From the NCBI GenBank assembly GCA_003550645.1, contig PUKV01000052.1:1-34554 (forward strand): DNA of 34,554 bases, in the 5' to 3' direction. The notes beneath the pieces are model-generated. The model did not search any database and was not told the DNA's origin. It was given only the letters and a program-made list of their open reading frames with translations. A program made the position numbers and the translations under genes. The DNA comes from Syntrophomonadaceae bacterium (GTDB taxonomy: Bacteria > Bacillota > Dethiobacteria > DTU022). Shown in pieces: positions 17,687-27,728 of the stretch (its first letter is position 1; each line of letters begins with the position of its first letter).

Positions 17687-19204
17687 ATGATTAAGCTTCC
17701 CCGTAAACCGCGCACCCTGTTTGGAAAACTGATGCTTTCCCATTTGCTCATTGTAGCACTGAGTTTGATAATTATTGGGGTTTTTTTAACCTACTTGATT
17801 GAAGACTATTTTTTTAGCGCCCGCGAGTGGGAACTTGCCGGCCAGGCCCAGGATGCTGCTTACCTGGTTGGAGAAGATTTAATTGAGGATGATATAGCAG
17901 GGGTAATAAAGACTGCTGAAACTCTTGCCTATTCCATGAATGCTAAAATCAGGGTGCTTGATCACAATCGTTCTTCTCTATACACCTTTGATCCGGAAAT
18001 GGATGAAATGGATAATGAGAGGGAAGAAGATGAAGGTGTGGGGCTTGAAGAAAGAGAAATAGAACATATCTTTAAAGGAAATATGCTGTCAAAAAAAGTT
18101 TACGGTCCCGTTTTACAAAGACTGCTGGTTGCCGCTCCTGTTATTTATGAAGAAGTGCAACCTGAAGAAGAACCGCATTTTGGAGGTTATGACGATAACC
18201 AGGAAGAACCAAGGGTAATTGGGGCGGTAACTTTGAGTGTCCCTCTCCGGGGAGTTGAAGAGACTATAGCCCATATCAGCCGGCTGGTCCTGTATTCCGG
18301 TGCTATTGGAGTGGTGATAGCGGCAATTTTTTCTTTTTCCCTGTCAAAAACCTTAACCCGGCCCCTCCAAAAAATAAATCGTGCTGCCTTGGATATGGCT
18401 GCGGGAAACTTTGAGTGCAAGATAGAAGAAGAACGTAATGATGAAATAGGCGGATTAATCAAGACCTTCAATTATTCTGTAGAACAGGTTCAAAAATACC
18501 TGGAAGAGCAAAAACGCCTGGAAATGCTTCGTCGTAACCTAGTGGCCAATGTCTCTCACGAGCTAAAAGCTCCACTTGCTTCTGTGCGGGGCTATTCAGA
18601 GTTAATGCTCGATGGCTATATCGATGAAAAGGAGAAGGATAAATACCTGAAGACAATCCTTGATAATTCTGTTCATTTAAGCCGCCTCGTTGACGATTTG
18701 CTGACCCTGTCCCACCTGGAAAGCGGCCAGTTGTCCCTGGAAAGAAGTGAAGTGTCTGTTGAAGCCCTGGCCCGCTGGAGCTTTGAAAGTGTAGCACCAC
18801 GAGGAGAAGCTAAGGGAATAAGCCTCAACCTGGAACTGGAACAACCGATGCCTGTTTTATATGGTGACAGGCACCGTCTTCATGAAGTACTGGTTAACCT
18901 TTTAGAAAATGCGATTGAGTATACCGCAAGTGGTGGAAATGTTACTTTGAGTGTTAAAACCTTTGATTCTCAACTGATCATGGAAGTTAGCGATACAGGA
19001 CGCGGAATACCACAAGAAGAACTCCAGTATATATTTGAGCGGTTTTACAAAGTGGACAAATCAAGGCGCAGAAGTGAAAAAGGCTCCGGGCTGGGCCTGG
19101 CCATCGCCAGGCAGCTGGTGGAGCTGCATGGTGGAGAAATTGAGGTTGAAAGCGAAGCTGGTAAGGGCAGTACATTCAGGGTTTTTTTGCCGCTGAACAA
19201 ATAA
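17687..19204 (+). CDS. Membrane sensor histidine kinase (HAMP, HisKA, HATPase)
   Basis: 505 aa; VANVSHELKAPLASVRGYSELM, LLENAIEYT, DTGRGIPQEELQYIFERFYKVDKSRRRSEKGSGLGLAIARQLVELHGG. Confidence 0.95.
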   Translation: MIKLPRKPRTLFGKLMLSHLLIVALSLIIIGVFLTYLIEDYFFSAREWELAGQAQDAAYLVGEDLIEDDIAGVIKTAETLAYSMNAKIRVLDHNRSSLYTFDPEMDEMDNEREEDEGVGLEEREIEHIFKGNMLSKKVYGPVLQRLLVAAPVIYEEVQPEEEPHFGGYDDNQEEPRVIGAVTLSVPLRGVEETIAHISRLVLYSGAIGVVIAAIFSFSLSKTLTRPLQKINRAALDMAAGNFECKIEEERNDEIGGLIKTFNYSVEQVQKYLEEQKRLEMLRRNLVANVSHELKAPLASVRGYSELMLDGYIDEKEKDKYLKTILDNSVHLSRLVDDLLTLSHLESGQLSLERSEVSVEALARWSFESVAPRGEAKGISLNLELEQPMPVLYGDRHRLHEVLVNLLENAIEYTASGGNVTLSVKTFDSQLIMEVSDTGRGIPQEELQYIFERFYKVDKSRRRSEKGSGLGLAIARQLVELHGGEIEVESEAGKGSTFRVFLPLNK

Positions 19205-19286
19205 AAAACTGGTGCAATTTATGAAAATGATATTATGGTATTAACGATTTATTGTTTGGAAATAATATTTACAGGAGGATGAACTA

Positions 19287-20141
19287 ATGGCGCTGGTTCC
19301 ATTGGCCGATCTCTTACAAAAAGCCGACCAGGGTGGCTATGCCCTCGGAGCATTTAATTGTAACAATATGGAAATAGTCCAGAGTATTGTTGGTGCTGCA
19401 GAAGCAGAAAGCGCACCGGTGATCATTCAAGCCAGCCAGGGCGCGATAAAATATGCCGGTTTGAACTATATCATCGCTCTTGTCCGCCAGGCTGCAGATG
19501 GAACTGCTGTTCCCGTTGTCTTGCATCTTGATCATGGCACCAGTTTTGAACAGGTAATGCAGTGCATCCGGTTTGGTTTTACCTCAGTAATGTATGACGG
19601 GTCCAGTTTGCCTTTGGAGGAAAATATTGCCCGTACCAAAAAGGTAGTTGAAATAGCGAGAGTTTTTGGAGTATCGGTTGAGGCTGAACTTGGACGCATT
19701 GGTGGAACAGAAGATGATATCAGTGTAAGAGATAGGGATGCACTTTTCACCGATCCTTCCGAAGCGGAAAAATTTGTTGCTGAAACCGACGTAGATGCCC
19801 TGGCTGTAGCTATAGGCACAGCCCACGGCCAGTACAAGGGTGAGCCGGAGCTTGATTTTGCCCGCCTGGAAGAAATCAACCGCCGCATTTCGTGCCCGGT
19901 AGTCTTGCACGGGTCTTCCGGGGTTCCCGATGAAAGCATTACCAGGGCTATAGAGCTTGGAGTTCGAAAGATTAATATCGATACCAATATTCGCGAAGCT
20001 TTTGTCGGGGCGATGCGGGAAGCTCTTAATGACAAACCGGCTGAAATAGATCCCCGTAAAGTCCTCGGACCGGCCCGGGATGCTGCAACAGAAGTAATTA
20101 GAAAAAAAATTCGCCTTTTCGGTTCGTCGGGGAAAATGTAA
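19287..20141 (+). CDS. fba: Class II fructose-bisphosphate aldolase
   Basis: 284 aa; YALGAFNCNNMEIVQSIVGAAE, LHLDHGTSFE, VEAELGRIGGTEDD, VLHGSSGVPDE, KINIDTNIREAF. Confidence 0.94.
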   Translation: MALVPLADLLQKADQGGYALGAFNCNNMEIVQSIVGAAEAESAPVIIQASQGAIKYAGLNYIIALVRQAADGTAVPVVLHLDHGTSFEQVMQCIRFGFTSVMYDGSSLPLEENIARTKKVVEIARVFGVSVEAELGRIGGTEDDISVRDRDALFTDPSEAEKFVAETDVDALAVAIGTAHGQYKGEPELDFARLEEINRRISCPVVLHGSSGVPDESITRAIELGVRKINIDTNIREAFVGAMREALNDKPAEIDPRKVLGPARDAATEVIRKKIRLFGSSGKM

Positions 20142-20221
20142 TCAAAATAATAAATCTTTTCGGTCAAGAAGGATTTTTTAAAGATATGTCGAAAGCTTAT
20201 TAAATAAGGACAAATGAATAG

Positions 20222-20428
20222 CGTGCGGATGAACCCCGTGGGAGAGTTCCGTTCAACGGACGCCGAAGGTGCAACCCTCTGCCTGGCTGGCGGAGGGGAA
20301 ACTCTCAGGCTTCAGTACCATTGGGGGACGTACCTCTGGAGAGTTCTCGCTGCAGGCGGGACACCGACGGGGAAAGCCCTTTATTTATTGTAAAGGTAGC
20401 AATCTCTCAGGTTATAAGGACAGAGGAT
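20222..20428 (+). promoter_or_regulatory. Tandem glycine riboswitch (gcvT motif), two aptamers
   Basis: Aptamer 1: GTGGGAGAGTTCC...CGCCGAAGGTGCAA...GGAAACTCTCAGGC...; linker CTCTGGAGAG; aptamer 2: CACCGACGGGGAAAGCC...GCAATCTCTCAGGT...AAGGACAGAGG; directly upstream of gcvT. Confidence 0.95.
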
Positions 20429-20463
20429 AAGCCGAAGGGCTTCTTCTGTCCTTTAGTTTTTGT
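20416..20463 (+). terminator. Riboswitch expression-platform terminator
   Basis: AAGGACAGA (20416-24) pairs TCTGTCCTT (20445-53), AAGCC-GAAG-GGCTT inner stem, followed by TAGTTTTTG; overlaps the 3' strand of aptamer 2. Confidence 0.8.
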
Positions 20464-20508
20464 ACAGTGCTTTAACTAAATTAATAAAGAAAGGAGGTTG
20501 GAATACTG

Positions 20509-21612
20509 ATGGGTGAAACAAAGAAAACCCCGTTTTATGAGAGACATGCAGCTCAAAACGGGAAAATTGTTGACTACAGTGGCTGGCTTCTACCGGTTCA
20601 GTTTCCGCAAGGGCTGGTCGAAGAGGTCCACGACACCCGTAAACGGGCCACCATATTTGATGTTTCTCATATGGGAGAAGTGTCTGTGGAGGGAAAAGAT
20701 GCGGAAGCTTACCTGCAAAAGATTTTAGCAAATGATGTTTCCAAACTTAAAGACAATGCCATAATCTACAGCCCCGTATGTTATCCAGATGGCGGGGTAG
20801 TCGATGATATCCTGATTTACAGGATCAACAGTGAAAATTTTTTCCTGGTAGTTAATGCAGCAAACACGGATAAAGATTACGAATGGTTCCAGGATAATTG
20901 TTCTGGTGATGTCAGGTTGCAGAATTTATCTGCAGAATATGCCCAGATTGCCTTACAGGGCCCGAACAGCAAAAGCATCTTGCAAGAGCTGACTGATATA
21001 AACCTGGCCGATATGAAGTTTTACCGGTTTCAGGCTGATGTTTCGGTGGCGGGAGTAAATTCGATTGTTTCTAGAACCGGTTATACCGGTGAAGATGGTT
21101 TTGAAGTTTACTGTAAAAATGACGGGGCCCTGACACTGTGGGATGCGGTATGGGAGGCCGGCCAGAAGAAAGAACTGCGCCCGGCCGGGCTTGGCGCGCG
21201 AGATGTTCTGCGGCTTGAAGCATCTCTGCCTCTTTACGGCCATGAGTTAAGCAAAGATTTAACTCCCCTGCAGGCCGGCTTGAACCGTTTCGTCGCTCTT
21301 GACAAGCAGGATCCCTTTATCGGTCAGGAAGCTCTGCAAAAGCAGAAGCAAGAAGGCTTTAACAGAAAGCTTTTCGGGCTTGAAATGCTTGAACGTGGTG
21401 TTCCCCGTGAAGGTTACCCGGTAATGGCCGGGAAAGATGAGATCGGTTGGATAAGCAGCGGTTCTTATTCTCCCACCCTGGACAAATTCATAGCCATGGC
21501 TTTTTTGGATCCGGAGGTAGCGAAACAGGGTGAAGAAGTGGATGTGGCGATTCGGAAACGAACATACCGGGCTAAAATCACGAAAATGCCATTTTACAGG
21601 AGGGATAAGTAA
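20509..21612 (+). CDS. gcvT: Glycine cleavage system T protein (aminomethyltransferase)
   Basis: 367 aa; KTPFYERHAAQNGKIVDYSGWLLPVQF, FDVSHMGEV, SRTGYTGEDGFEVY. Confidence 0.97.
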   Translation: MGETKKTPFYERHAAQNGKIVDYSGWLLPVQFPQGLVEEVHDTRKRATIFDVSHMGEVSVEGKDAEAYLQKILANDVSKLKDNAIIYSPVCYPDGGVVDDILIYRINSENFFLVVNAANTDKDYEWFQDNCSGDVRLQNLSAEYAQIALQGPNSKSILQELTDINLADMKFYRFQADVSVAGVNSIVSRTGYTGEDGFEVYCKNDGALTLWDAVWEAGQKKELRPAGLGARDVLRLEASLPLYGHELSKDLTPLQAGLNRFVALDKQDPFIGQEALQKQKQEGFNRKLFGLEMLERGVPREGYPVMAGKDEIGWISSGSYSPTLDKFIAMAFLDPEVAKQGEEVDVAIRKRTYRAKITKMPFYRRDK

Positions 21613-22013
21613 TGAAATACAATGTTATTGATGGTTTAAAGTATACCCAGCAGCATGAATGGGCTCGTCCGGAAGATGGCACCGCCGTAGTGGGGCTATC
21701 CGATTATGCCCAGGATAAGCTGGGGGAAATTGTTTTTGTTGAGCTACCTGATGTTGGTGCTGAAGTTGAAGCGGGAAAAAGTGCCGCGGTTATAGAATCG
21801 GTTAAAGCAGTTGCCGATCTTTATGCACCTGTTGACGGCAAAGTGACCGAGGTTAATGAAGCCCTGCTTGATCAGCCGGAAGTGATTAACCAGGATCCAT
21901 ACGGTGAAGGCTGGGTTTTTAAGGTGGAGGTTAAAGATGAAAGCCAGCTGGATAAGCTGATGGATAAGCCTGCTTACGAAGAGTTTATCATCAAGGAAGA
22001 AGAGGAGGAATAA
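21612..22013 (+). CDS. gcvH: Glycine cleavage system H protein (lipoyl carrier)
   Basis: 133 aa; GLSDYAQDKLGEIVFVELPDVGAEVEAGKSAAVIESVKAVADLYAPVDGKV, with lipoyl Lys in ESVKAVAD. Confidence 0.97.
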   Translation: MKYNVIDGLKYTQQHEWARPEDGTAVVGLSDYAQDKLGEIVFVELPDVGAEVEAGKSAAVIESVKAVADLYAPVDGKVTEVNEALLDQPEVINQDPYGEGWVFKVEVKDESQLDKLMDKPAYEEFIIKEEEEE

Positions 22014-22016
22014 ACA

Positions 22017-23366
22017 ATGGGAGGTAAGCATTACCTGCCTCTAACCGACGAAGACCGGCGCGAAATGCTGAAAAAAATCGGGGTCAATTCCATTGAAGAT
22101 CTTTTCAGCGATATTCCTGAAGAGGTGCGTTTAACGAAAGACCTTGATCTGCCGCCGGCCATGTCGGAACTGGAAGCAGTCAAACATTTAAATTCCCTGG
22201 CAGCAAAAAACAGGCACCTTAACAATTGCACCTCCTTCATGGGAGCCGGTGTTTATGATCATTTTATTCCTTCTTTAATCAAACATGTAATTGGCAGAAG
22301 TGAATTCTATACTTCATATACGCCTTACCAGGCGGAAATCAGTCAAGGAATTTTGCAGGCTATTTTTGAGTATCAAACCATGATCTGTCAGTTGACCGGG
22401 ATGGAAGTAGCGAATGCTTCCATGTATGACGGAAGTACTGCCGTGGCAGAAGGTGCGATTATGGGCTGCGGGGCCACCCGTCGGTCGAAAGCCCTGGTTT
22501 CTCTTTCGGTAAGCCCGTTTTACCGGGCCGTCCTGCAAAACTACTTTAACAGCCGGGGCCTGGAGCTGGAAGAAATCCCGCTTAAAGACGGGTATACTGA
22601 TTTTTCCAAGCTTGAAGAGATGCTTGATGATAAAGTGGCTTCAGTTGTATTGCAGCAGCCCAATTTCTTCGGCCTTATTGAAGATCTGGACGGCGTTGCC
22701 GACACGATCCACAACCACAAAGCATTACTGGTTGTATCTACAGATCCTTTATCCCTGCCTTTGCTCAAAGCGCCGGCCGATTACGGGGCTGACATAGTTG
22801 TAGGCGAAGGTCAGGGAATGGGTATCCCGCCATCTTTTGGAGGGCCCCTGCTTGGCATTATGGCCACCCGCCAGAAGTATGTTCGTCAGCTTCCCGGGCG
22901 CATTTCGGGGCAAACAATCGACAGCGAAGGAAACCGTGGTTTTGTAATGACCATGCAGACCAGGGAACAGCATATCAGGCGAGAAAAAGCTACTTCGAAT
23001 ATCTGCACTAATGAGGCCCTGGTAGCCCTGGCGGCAGCTGTTTACATGGCAGCTATGGGACCGCAGGGTATGCGCGAAGTTGCCGGGCAATGTTTGCAGA
23101 AAGCAGCTTATGCCCGGGAAAAGATTACTGCTGTAGACGGTTTTGAAGCGGCATTCAGCGGGCCTAGTTTTAAAGAGTTTGCAGTTAAAGTTCCCGGTAA
23201 GCCGGAAGAGTTAAATCAAAAACTGCTCCAGAAAGATATTCTCGGAGGCGTTGACATTTCTCCATTTTATCCTGAACTGGAGAACACCATGCTTTTTGCC
23301 GTAACTGAGAAACGGACCCGTGAAGAAATAGATACCCTGGTCCGGGAACTGGAGGGATGGAAATGA
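22017..23366 (+). CDS. gcvPA: Glycine dehydrogenase (decarboxylating) subunit 1
   Basis: 449 aa; [56 protein letters not shown]. Confidence 0.97.
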   Translation: MGGKHYLPLTDEDRREMLKKIGVNSIEDLFSDIPEEVRLTKDLDLPPAMSELEAVKHLNSLAAKNRHLNNCTSFMGAGVYDHFIPSLIKHVIGRSEFYTSYTPYQAEISQGILQAIFEYQTMICQLTGMEVANASMYDGSTAVAEGAIMGCGATRRSKALVSLSVSPFYRAVLQNYFNSRGLELEEIPLKDGYTDFSKLEEMLDDKVASVVLQQPNFFGLIEDLDGVADTIHNHKALLVVSTDPLSLPLLKAPADYGADIVVGEGQGMGIPPSFGGPLLGIMATRQKYVRQLPGRISGQTIDSEGNRGFVMTMQTREQHIRREKATSNICTNEALVALAAAVYMAAMGPQGMREVAGQCLQKAAYAREKITAVDGFEAAFSGPSFKEFAVKVPGKPEELNQKLLQKDILGGVDISPFYPELENTMLFAVTEKRTREEIDTLVRELEGWK

Positions 23367-24820
23367 GAAAACAAAAAGCCCTGCTTTTTGAAATGGGACG
23401 TGCCGGACGATGTGGATACTCTCTGCCTTCAAATGATGTGCCTGAGAAATCTTTAAGCGAGCTGCTGCCGAAAAATGTGCAGCGTGAAGAGCAATTGGAG
23501 TTGCCGGAACTCTCAGAAGTGGAAGTGATTCGTCATTTCACTGAACTGTCTACCCGCAATTTTGGAGTCGACACCGGCTTTTATCCCCTGGGATCCTGTA
23601 CCATGAAATATAATCCCAAGGTAAATGAAGAAGTGGCGGCCCTGCCAGGTTTTACCCATATGCATCCCTGCCAGCCCGAACATACCGTGCAGGGAGCCCT
23701 GGAACTGTACTACAATATGGAGCAGCATTTAAAAGAGGTAACCGGTATGGATAGATTTACTATGCAGCCGGCTGCGGGAGCCCACGGAGAGTTGACCGGC
23801 CTGATGGTTATCCAGGCTTATCACCGTCACCGTGGCGATCACCAGCGTAACAAAGTGCTTGTTCCTGTTACAGCACACGGTACCAACCCGGCTACAGTAA
23901 CCATGGCCGGCTATGAAGTGGTGCAAATTCCGGCAGACGAGAGAGGCAATGTTGACCTTGAGGCGCTTAAAGAAGCGGTCGACGAGACCACATCGGCCTT
24001 GATGCTCACCAACCCCAGCACCCTGGGCTTGTTCGAAGAAGAAATTTTGGATATAGCAAAGGTTGTGCATGAGGCCGGGGGGCTGCTGTACTATGACGGG
24101 GCCAACCTGAATGCGATCATGGGGTATGTCCGTCCCGGGGATATGGGGTTTGATGTTGTTCACCTTAACCTTCATAAAACCTTTTCCACTCCGCACGGTG
24201 GAGGTGGTCCGGGTACCGGCCCTGTAGGAGTAAAAGAGAGACTGATTCCTTTCCTCCCGAAACCGCTGGTAGATAAAAAAGATGATCAGTTTTATTTTGA
24301 TTACGATCTGCCGAACAGCATCGGCAAGGTTCAATCCTTTTACGGCAACTTTGGGGTCGTGGTTAAGGCCTACAATTATGTGTGCATGATGGGAGCTGAC
24401 GGCCTCAAGCAAGCGTCAACTGATGCCGTGTTAAACTCCAATTACCTGGCTACCCTGCTGCAAGATAATTACTATATCCCTTATGACAGGATTCGGAAGC
24501 ATGAGTTCGTTGTATCCGCCAAACCGGAAAAGAAGAAAGGGGCAAGCGCAGCCGATATAGCCAAGGCTCTACTTGACCGGGGCTTCCATCCGCCCACGGT
24601 TTATTTCCCCTTGATCGTGGACGAAGCTTTAATGACAGAACCCAATGATACAGAGAGCAAGGAAACCTTAGATGCCTATGCCCGGGCCATGGAAGAGATA
24701 GCCAGGGCTATTGACGAAGATGCTGAAAAAGTAGCTGCAGGTCCCTACTACACGGTTGTAGGGCGGCTTGATGAAGTCCGAGCGGTTCGCAACCCGATTT
24801 TGCGCTGGCAGAAAGAATAG
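23363..24820 (+). CDS. gcvPB: Glycine dehydrogenase (decarboxylating) subunit 2
   Basis: 485 aa; [57 protein letters not shown] (PLP Lys). Overlaps gcvPA stop. Confidence 0.97.
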   Translation: MRKQKALLFEMGRAGRCGYSLPSNDVPEKSLSELLPKNVQREEQLELPELSEVEVIRHFTELSTRNFGVDTGFYPLGSCTMKYNPKVNEEVAALPGFTHMHPCQPEHTVQGALELYYNMEQHLKEVTGMDRFTMQPAAGAHGELTGLMVIQAYHRHRGDHQRNKVLVPVTAHGTNPATVTMAGYEVVQIPADERGNVDLEALKEAVDETTSALMLTNPSTLGLFEEEILDIAKVVHEAGGLLYYDGANLNAIMGYVRPGDMGFDVVHLNLHKTFSTPHGGGGPGTGPVGVKERLIPFLPKPLVDKKDDQFYFDYDLPNSIGKVQSFYGNFGVVVKAYNYVCMMGADGLKQASTDAVLNSNYLATLLQDNYYIPYDRIRKHEFVVSAKPEKKKGASAADIAKALLDRGFHPPTVYFPLIVDEALMTEPNDTESKETLDAYARAMEEIARAIDEDAEKVAAGPYYTVVGRLDEVRAVRNPILRWQKE

Positions 24821-24918
24821 TTGACAATATCAAATATTGATTTAGTCAAATAAATCTAGCCGCAGCAAAGCGGAGTGTCTACCTTTGCGGAACACCGCTA
24901 AACAGCATTAAACTAGAA

Positions 24919-24966
24919 CAGGGGTGGCAGGAAATACTGGTTTCCTGCTCCCCCTGCTTTGTCTTT
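24919..24966 (+). terminator. Stem-loop / probable terminator or attenuator between gcvPB and the radical SAM gene
   Basis: CAGGGG..GCAGGAAA-tactgg-TTTCCTGC..CCCCTG then CTTTGTCTTT. Confidence 0.65.
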
Positions 24967-25067
24967 ACTCTTATAATAAAAGTGTCTACCAGGAATAACC
25001 ATTTCAGGCATGTCGGGAATTATGCTAAATGGCTGAGTAGAGACTATGGTATTAAGCAGGAGATGTA

Positions 25068-25964
25068 ATGGGGAAAAATTATAAACCTGGTGAGCTTGAA
25101 CTTGAGAATATACTGAACCAGGCCTGGCTGGCCAGGCAAGCAAACTTTGCTCAAAATATAGCTTTTAACATACCATCCAGAACTTTGGCGGTTAGTGTGA
25201 CCGGTTCAAAGTGTGCCTTAAATTGCTCTCATTGTGCCGGTGTATACTTGCAGGCCATGGTGCCCCTGGATAAAGCCTTAAACAATAATAACAAACAGGA
25301 CAAGGAGATACACAGTTACCTGGTTTCTGGAGGTTCAAATCACCGGGGCCGGGTGCCGTTGATGGAAAACCTGGAAAAATTGAACGAGCTGGCGAAACAG
25401 GGGCCTTTAAACTTACATACAGGCCTGGTTACAGAAGATGAAGCCCGTAAGCTTGCCGAGGTGGCGTCAGCAGTTTCATTTGACCTGGTTGGGGACGACG
25501 ATACTATTGCTGAGGTATATGGTTTAACGGCCAGTGTGGAAGATTACCTGGCTTCTTACCGGGCCTTGCAAAAATATACCAGGGTTGTACCTCACTTATG
25601 TATCGGTTTAAACAGGGGCAGGTTTAAAGGCGAATATGAAGCCTTGCACTTCTTGAGGAAAGAAAAAGTAGAGGCTATTAGCATGATTATATTCCGCCCG
25701 ACTGCTGACACCCTTTTTGGCAATTGTCAGCCCCCGCCTCCTGATGAGGTGGCCTACTTTATGGCTTCAGCCCGCCTGATGTTTCCCCGCACACCGCTGT
25801 ACCTGGGCTGCATGCGTCCGGGGGGGCAGTACCGTGAAGTTGTGGATGTCTATGCCGTAAAAGCTGGATTCAACAAAATTGTCCTTCCTTCGCCTGCAGC
25901 GCGGAAGGAGGCTACCATGAGAGGTCTTTCCATAAATACTTCCGAGGAGTGTTGCTCCCTGTGA
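25068..25964 (+). CDS. lipS1: Radical SAM protein, LipS1-like component of two-protein lipoyl synthase
   Basis: 298 aa; CX3CX2C motif (CALNCSHC), SGGSNHRGRVP, CMRPGGQYREVVDVYAVKAGFNKIVLPS; operon context with lipS2-like, lplA, lpd and gcvH. Confidence 0.72.
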   Translation: MGKNYKPGELELENILNQAWLARQANFAQNIAFNIPSRTLAVSVTGSKCALNCSHCAGVYLQAMVPLDKALNNNNKQDKEIHSYLVSGGSNHRGRVPLMENLEKLNELAKQGPLNLHTGLVTEDEARKLAEVASAVSFDLVGDDDTIAEVYGLTASVEDYLASYRALQKYTRVVPHLCIGLNRGRFKGEYEALHFLRKEKVEAISMIIFRPTADTLFGNCQPPPPDEVAYFMASARLMFPRTPLYLGCMRPGGQYREVVDVYAVKAGFNKIVLPSPAARKEATMRGLSINTSEECCSL

Positions 25965-26920
25965 TCCGAATATCAGCCGGTAGTGCAGCCTGTATGGGCT
26001 TAACCACGAACAAAATGGATGCTTATCCAACCACCGCCTACTTTTTATCCGGAAACAGCTGCCGGATGGGCTGTTCTTTCTGTCCCCAGGGCAGCGGCAA
26101 TAATGTAATCCTGGACCGGCTGGGCCGGGTTAACTGGCCTGAGTTTGCCTGGGAAAGTGTCAAAGAAGGCTTACACAGGGCTGAAAAAAATGGAACCAGG
26201 AGAATTTGCCTCCAGTCTGTAAGACATGATATTGGGATTGAACCTTTGCTGAAACTGGTTAAAAGGTTTAAAGAGATCTCAGATCTACCCCTATCGCTGT
26301 CAGCCTGGATAAAAGATCAGGATGAAGCCACCGCCCTTTTTAAAGCCGGGGCGGATCGGATCAGCGTCTCTATCGATGTGGTTGATCCTGATCTGTACCG
26401 GACTTATAAAGGAGGATCCTTAGAAGAAAGGCTTGATTTGCTCCTCGGATGCGCAAAAGAACTGCCGGGTAAAATGAGCACCCATATCATTTGCGGGCTT
26501 GGTGAAAGTGAAAAGGAAGCGTTTGGTTTAATTGATAGGCTGGTAAAAGCAGGTATTACCATTGCCCTGTTTGCGTTCGTTCCATTGAAGGGCACTCCCC
26601 TGGAAAGGGGTTCACCACCCCCGGTTGAATCTTACCGCAGGGTTCAGGCCGGTTATTTCTTGCTGGAAGAGGCCCTGGCTGAATATGAATCTTTTAAATT
26701 TGATGAGCGGGGCAGGTTGATCTCTTTTGGAATACCAAAATCAAGGCTTCGAAAGCACCTTTACCCGGGTACCGCCTTTCAAACCAGCGGTTGCCCGGAT
26801 TGCAACCGGCCTTTTTATAATGAGCGGCCAGGTGGTATAATTTATAATTACCATCGGCCTTTGAGTAAAAAGGAGAGAGCGGCCGGCCTGGAATTATTAT
26901 TTAAATCTTTGCAAGAATAA
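25961..26920 (+). CDS. lipS2: Radical SAM protein, LipS2-like component of two-protein lipoyl synthase
   Basis: 319 aa from GTG 25961 (overlapping the upstream TGA); CX3CX2C motif (CRMGCSFC), C-terminal SGCPDCNRPFYNERPGG. Confidence 0.72.
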   Translation: MIRISAGSAACMGLTTNKMDAYPTTAYFLSGNSCRMGCSFCPQGSGNNVILDRLGRVNWPEFAWESVKEGLHRAEKNGTRRICLQSVRHDIGIEPLLKLVKRFKEISDLPLSLSAWIKDQDEATALFKAGADRISVSIDVVDPDLYRTYKGGSLEERLDLLLGCAKELPGKMSTHIICGLGESEKEAFGLIDRLVKAGITIALFAFVPLKGTPLERGSPPPVESYRRVQAGYFLLEEALAEYESFKFDERGRLISFGIPKSRLRKHLYPGTAFQTSGCPDCNRPFYNERPGGIIYNYHRPLSKKERAAGLELLFKSLQE

Positions 26921-26965
26921 TGGTTAAGCATGAATGGCTCTGAATGATAATTGGAGGATAATGTG

Positions 26966-27727
26966 ATGCGGTACCAATGGCGGTTGATCCTTGACCCTCC
27001 TATGAGCGGTCAGGAGAACATGGAAAAAGATCTGGAGTTAATGGATGAAGTAGCCACCGGAGAATGTCCGCCTACGCTTCGGCTCTACCGCTGGTCTCCT
27101 CCCGCCGTCTCTCTTGGTTATTTTCAGGATGAAAATGAAGTGGTTGATATGAAAGCCTGCCGGGACGCCGGGATCGATGTGGTGCGCCGTCCAACCGGAG
27201 GCCGGGCTGTGCTTCATGACCAGGAGTTAACCTACAGCATAATTGTACCGGAGGCTCACCCTTTTATAAATAAGGGTGGTGTTATAGATGCATACCGTTC
27301 TATCAGCCGCGGTATTGTTACTGCTTTTAACCTGCTGGATATCATTGCTGCGCTCACTCCGGAAGAACAAAGCAGGGCCGGGCTGGCTCCAGGATCATGT
27401 TTTGACAGTTCGACGGCTTATGAAATCCAGGTTGATGGGAGAAAAGTAGTTGGCAGTGCCCAGCTTCGCCGGGACGGTATAATCCTGCAGCATGGAGCAA
27501 TTCTTTTCAGGCTACCCGGGGATATTTATAAGAAAGTTTTAAAGATCGATTATAGCCGCAAAGATGATCAGAAAGTTGAGCTGGGCCAAAAAGCAGCCGG
27601 ACTGCACGATCTCGGTTATAATGTGAGCTATAACAGGATGACCCGGGCCCTGGTCAAAGCTTTTTCCATGGTCATTCCGGCTGTCTTCACCAGCCTGGAC
27701 GGTGTAATTAAAAATAAGGGGGATTAG
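26966..27727 (+). CDS. lplA: Lipoate-protein ligase A family (LplA/BPL domain)
   Basis: 253 aa; LRLYRWSPPAVSLGYFQDENEVVDMKACRDAGIDVVRRPTGGRAVLHDQELTYS, GRKVVGSAQLRRDGIILQHGAILF. Confidence 0.92.
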   Translation: MRYQWRLILDPPMSGQENMEKDLELMDEVATGECPPTLRLYRWSPPAVSLGYFQDENEVVDMKACRDAGIDVVRRPTGGRAVLHDQELTYSIIVPEAHPFINKGGVIDAYRSISRGIVTAFNLLDIIAALTPEEQSRAGLAPGSCFDSSTAYEIQVDGRKVVGSAQLRRDGIILQHGAILFRLPGDIYKKVLKIDYSRKDDQKVELGQKAAGLHDLGYNVSYNRMTRALVKAFSMVIPAVFTSLDGVIKNKGD

Positions 27728-27728
27728 T

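Noticed and set aside
19532-20167. 211-aa minus-strand ORF antisense to the aldolase
   Set aside because: Ser/Arg-rich composition typical of antisense reading of a coding gene.
23729-24412. 227-aa minus-strand ORF inside gcvPB
   Set aside because: Shadow ORF fully inside a strongly conserved gene; no independent evidence.
24911-24966. Possible T-box antiterminator (GGGTGGCA-like text in CAGGGGTGGCAGG)
   Set aside because: Upstream leader is too short, there is no specifier stem or AGTA loop, and the sequence is better explained as one arm of a long terminator-like hairpin.
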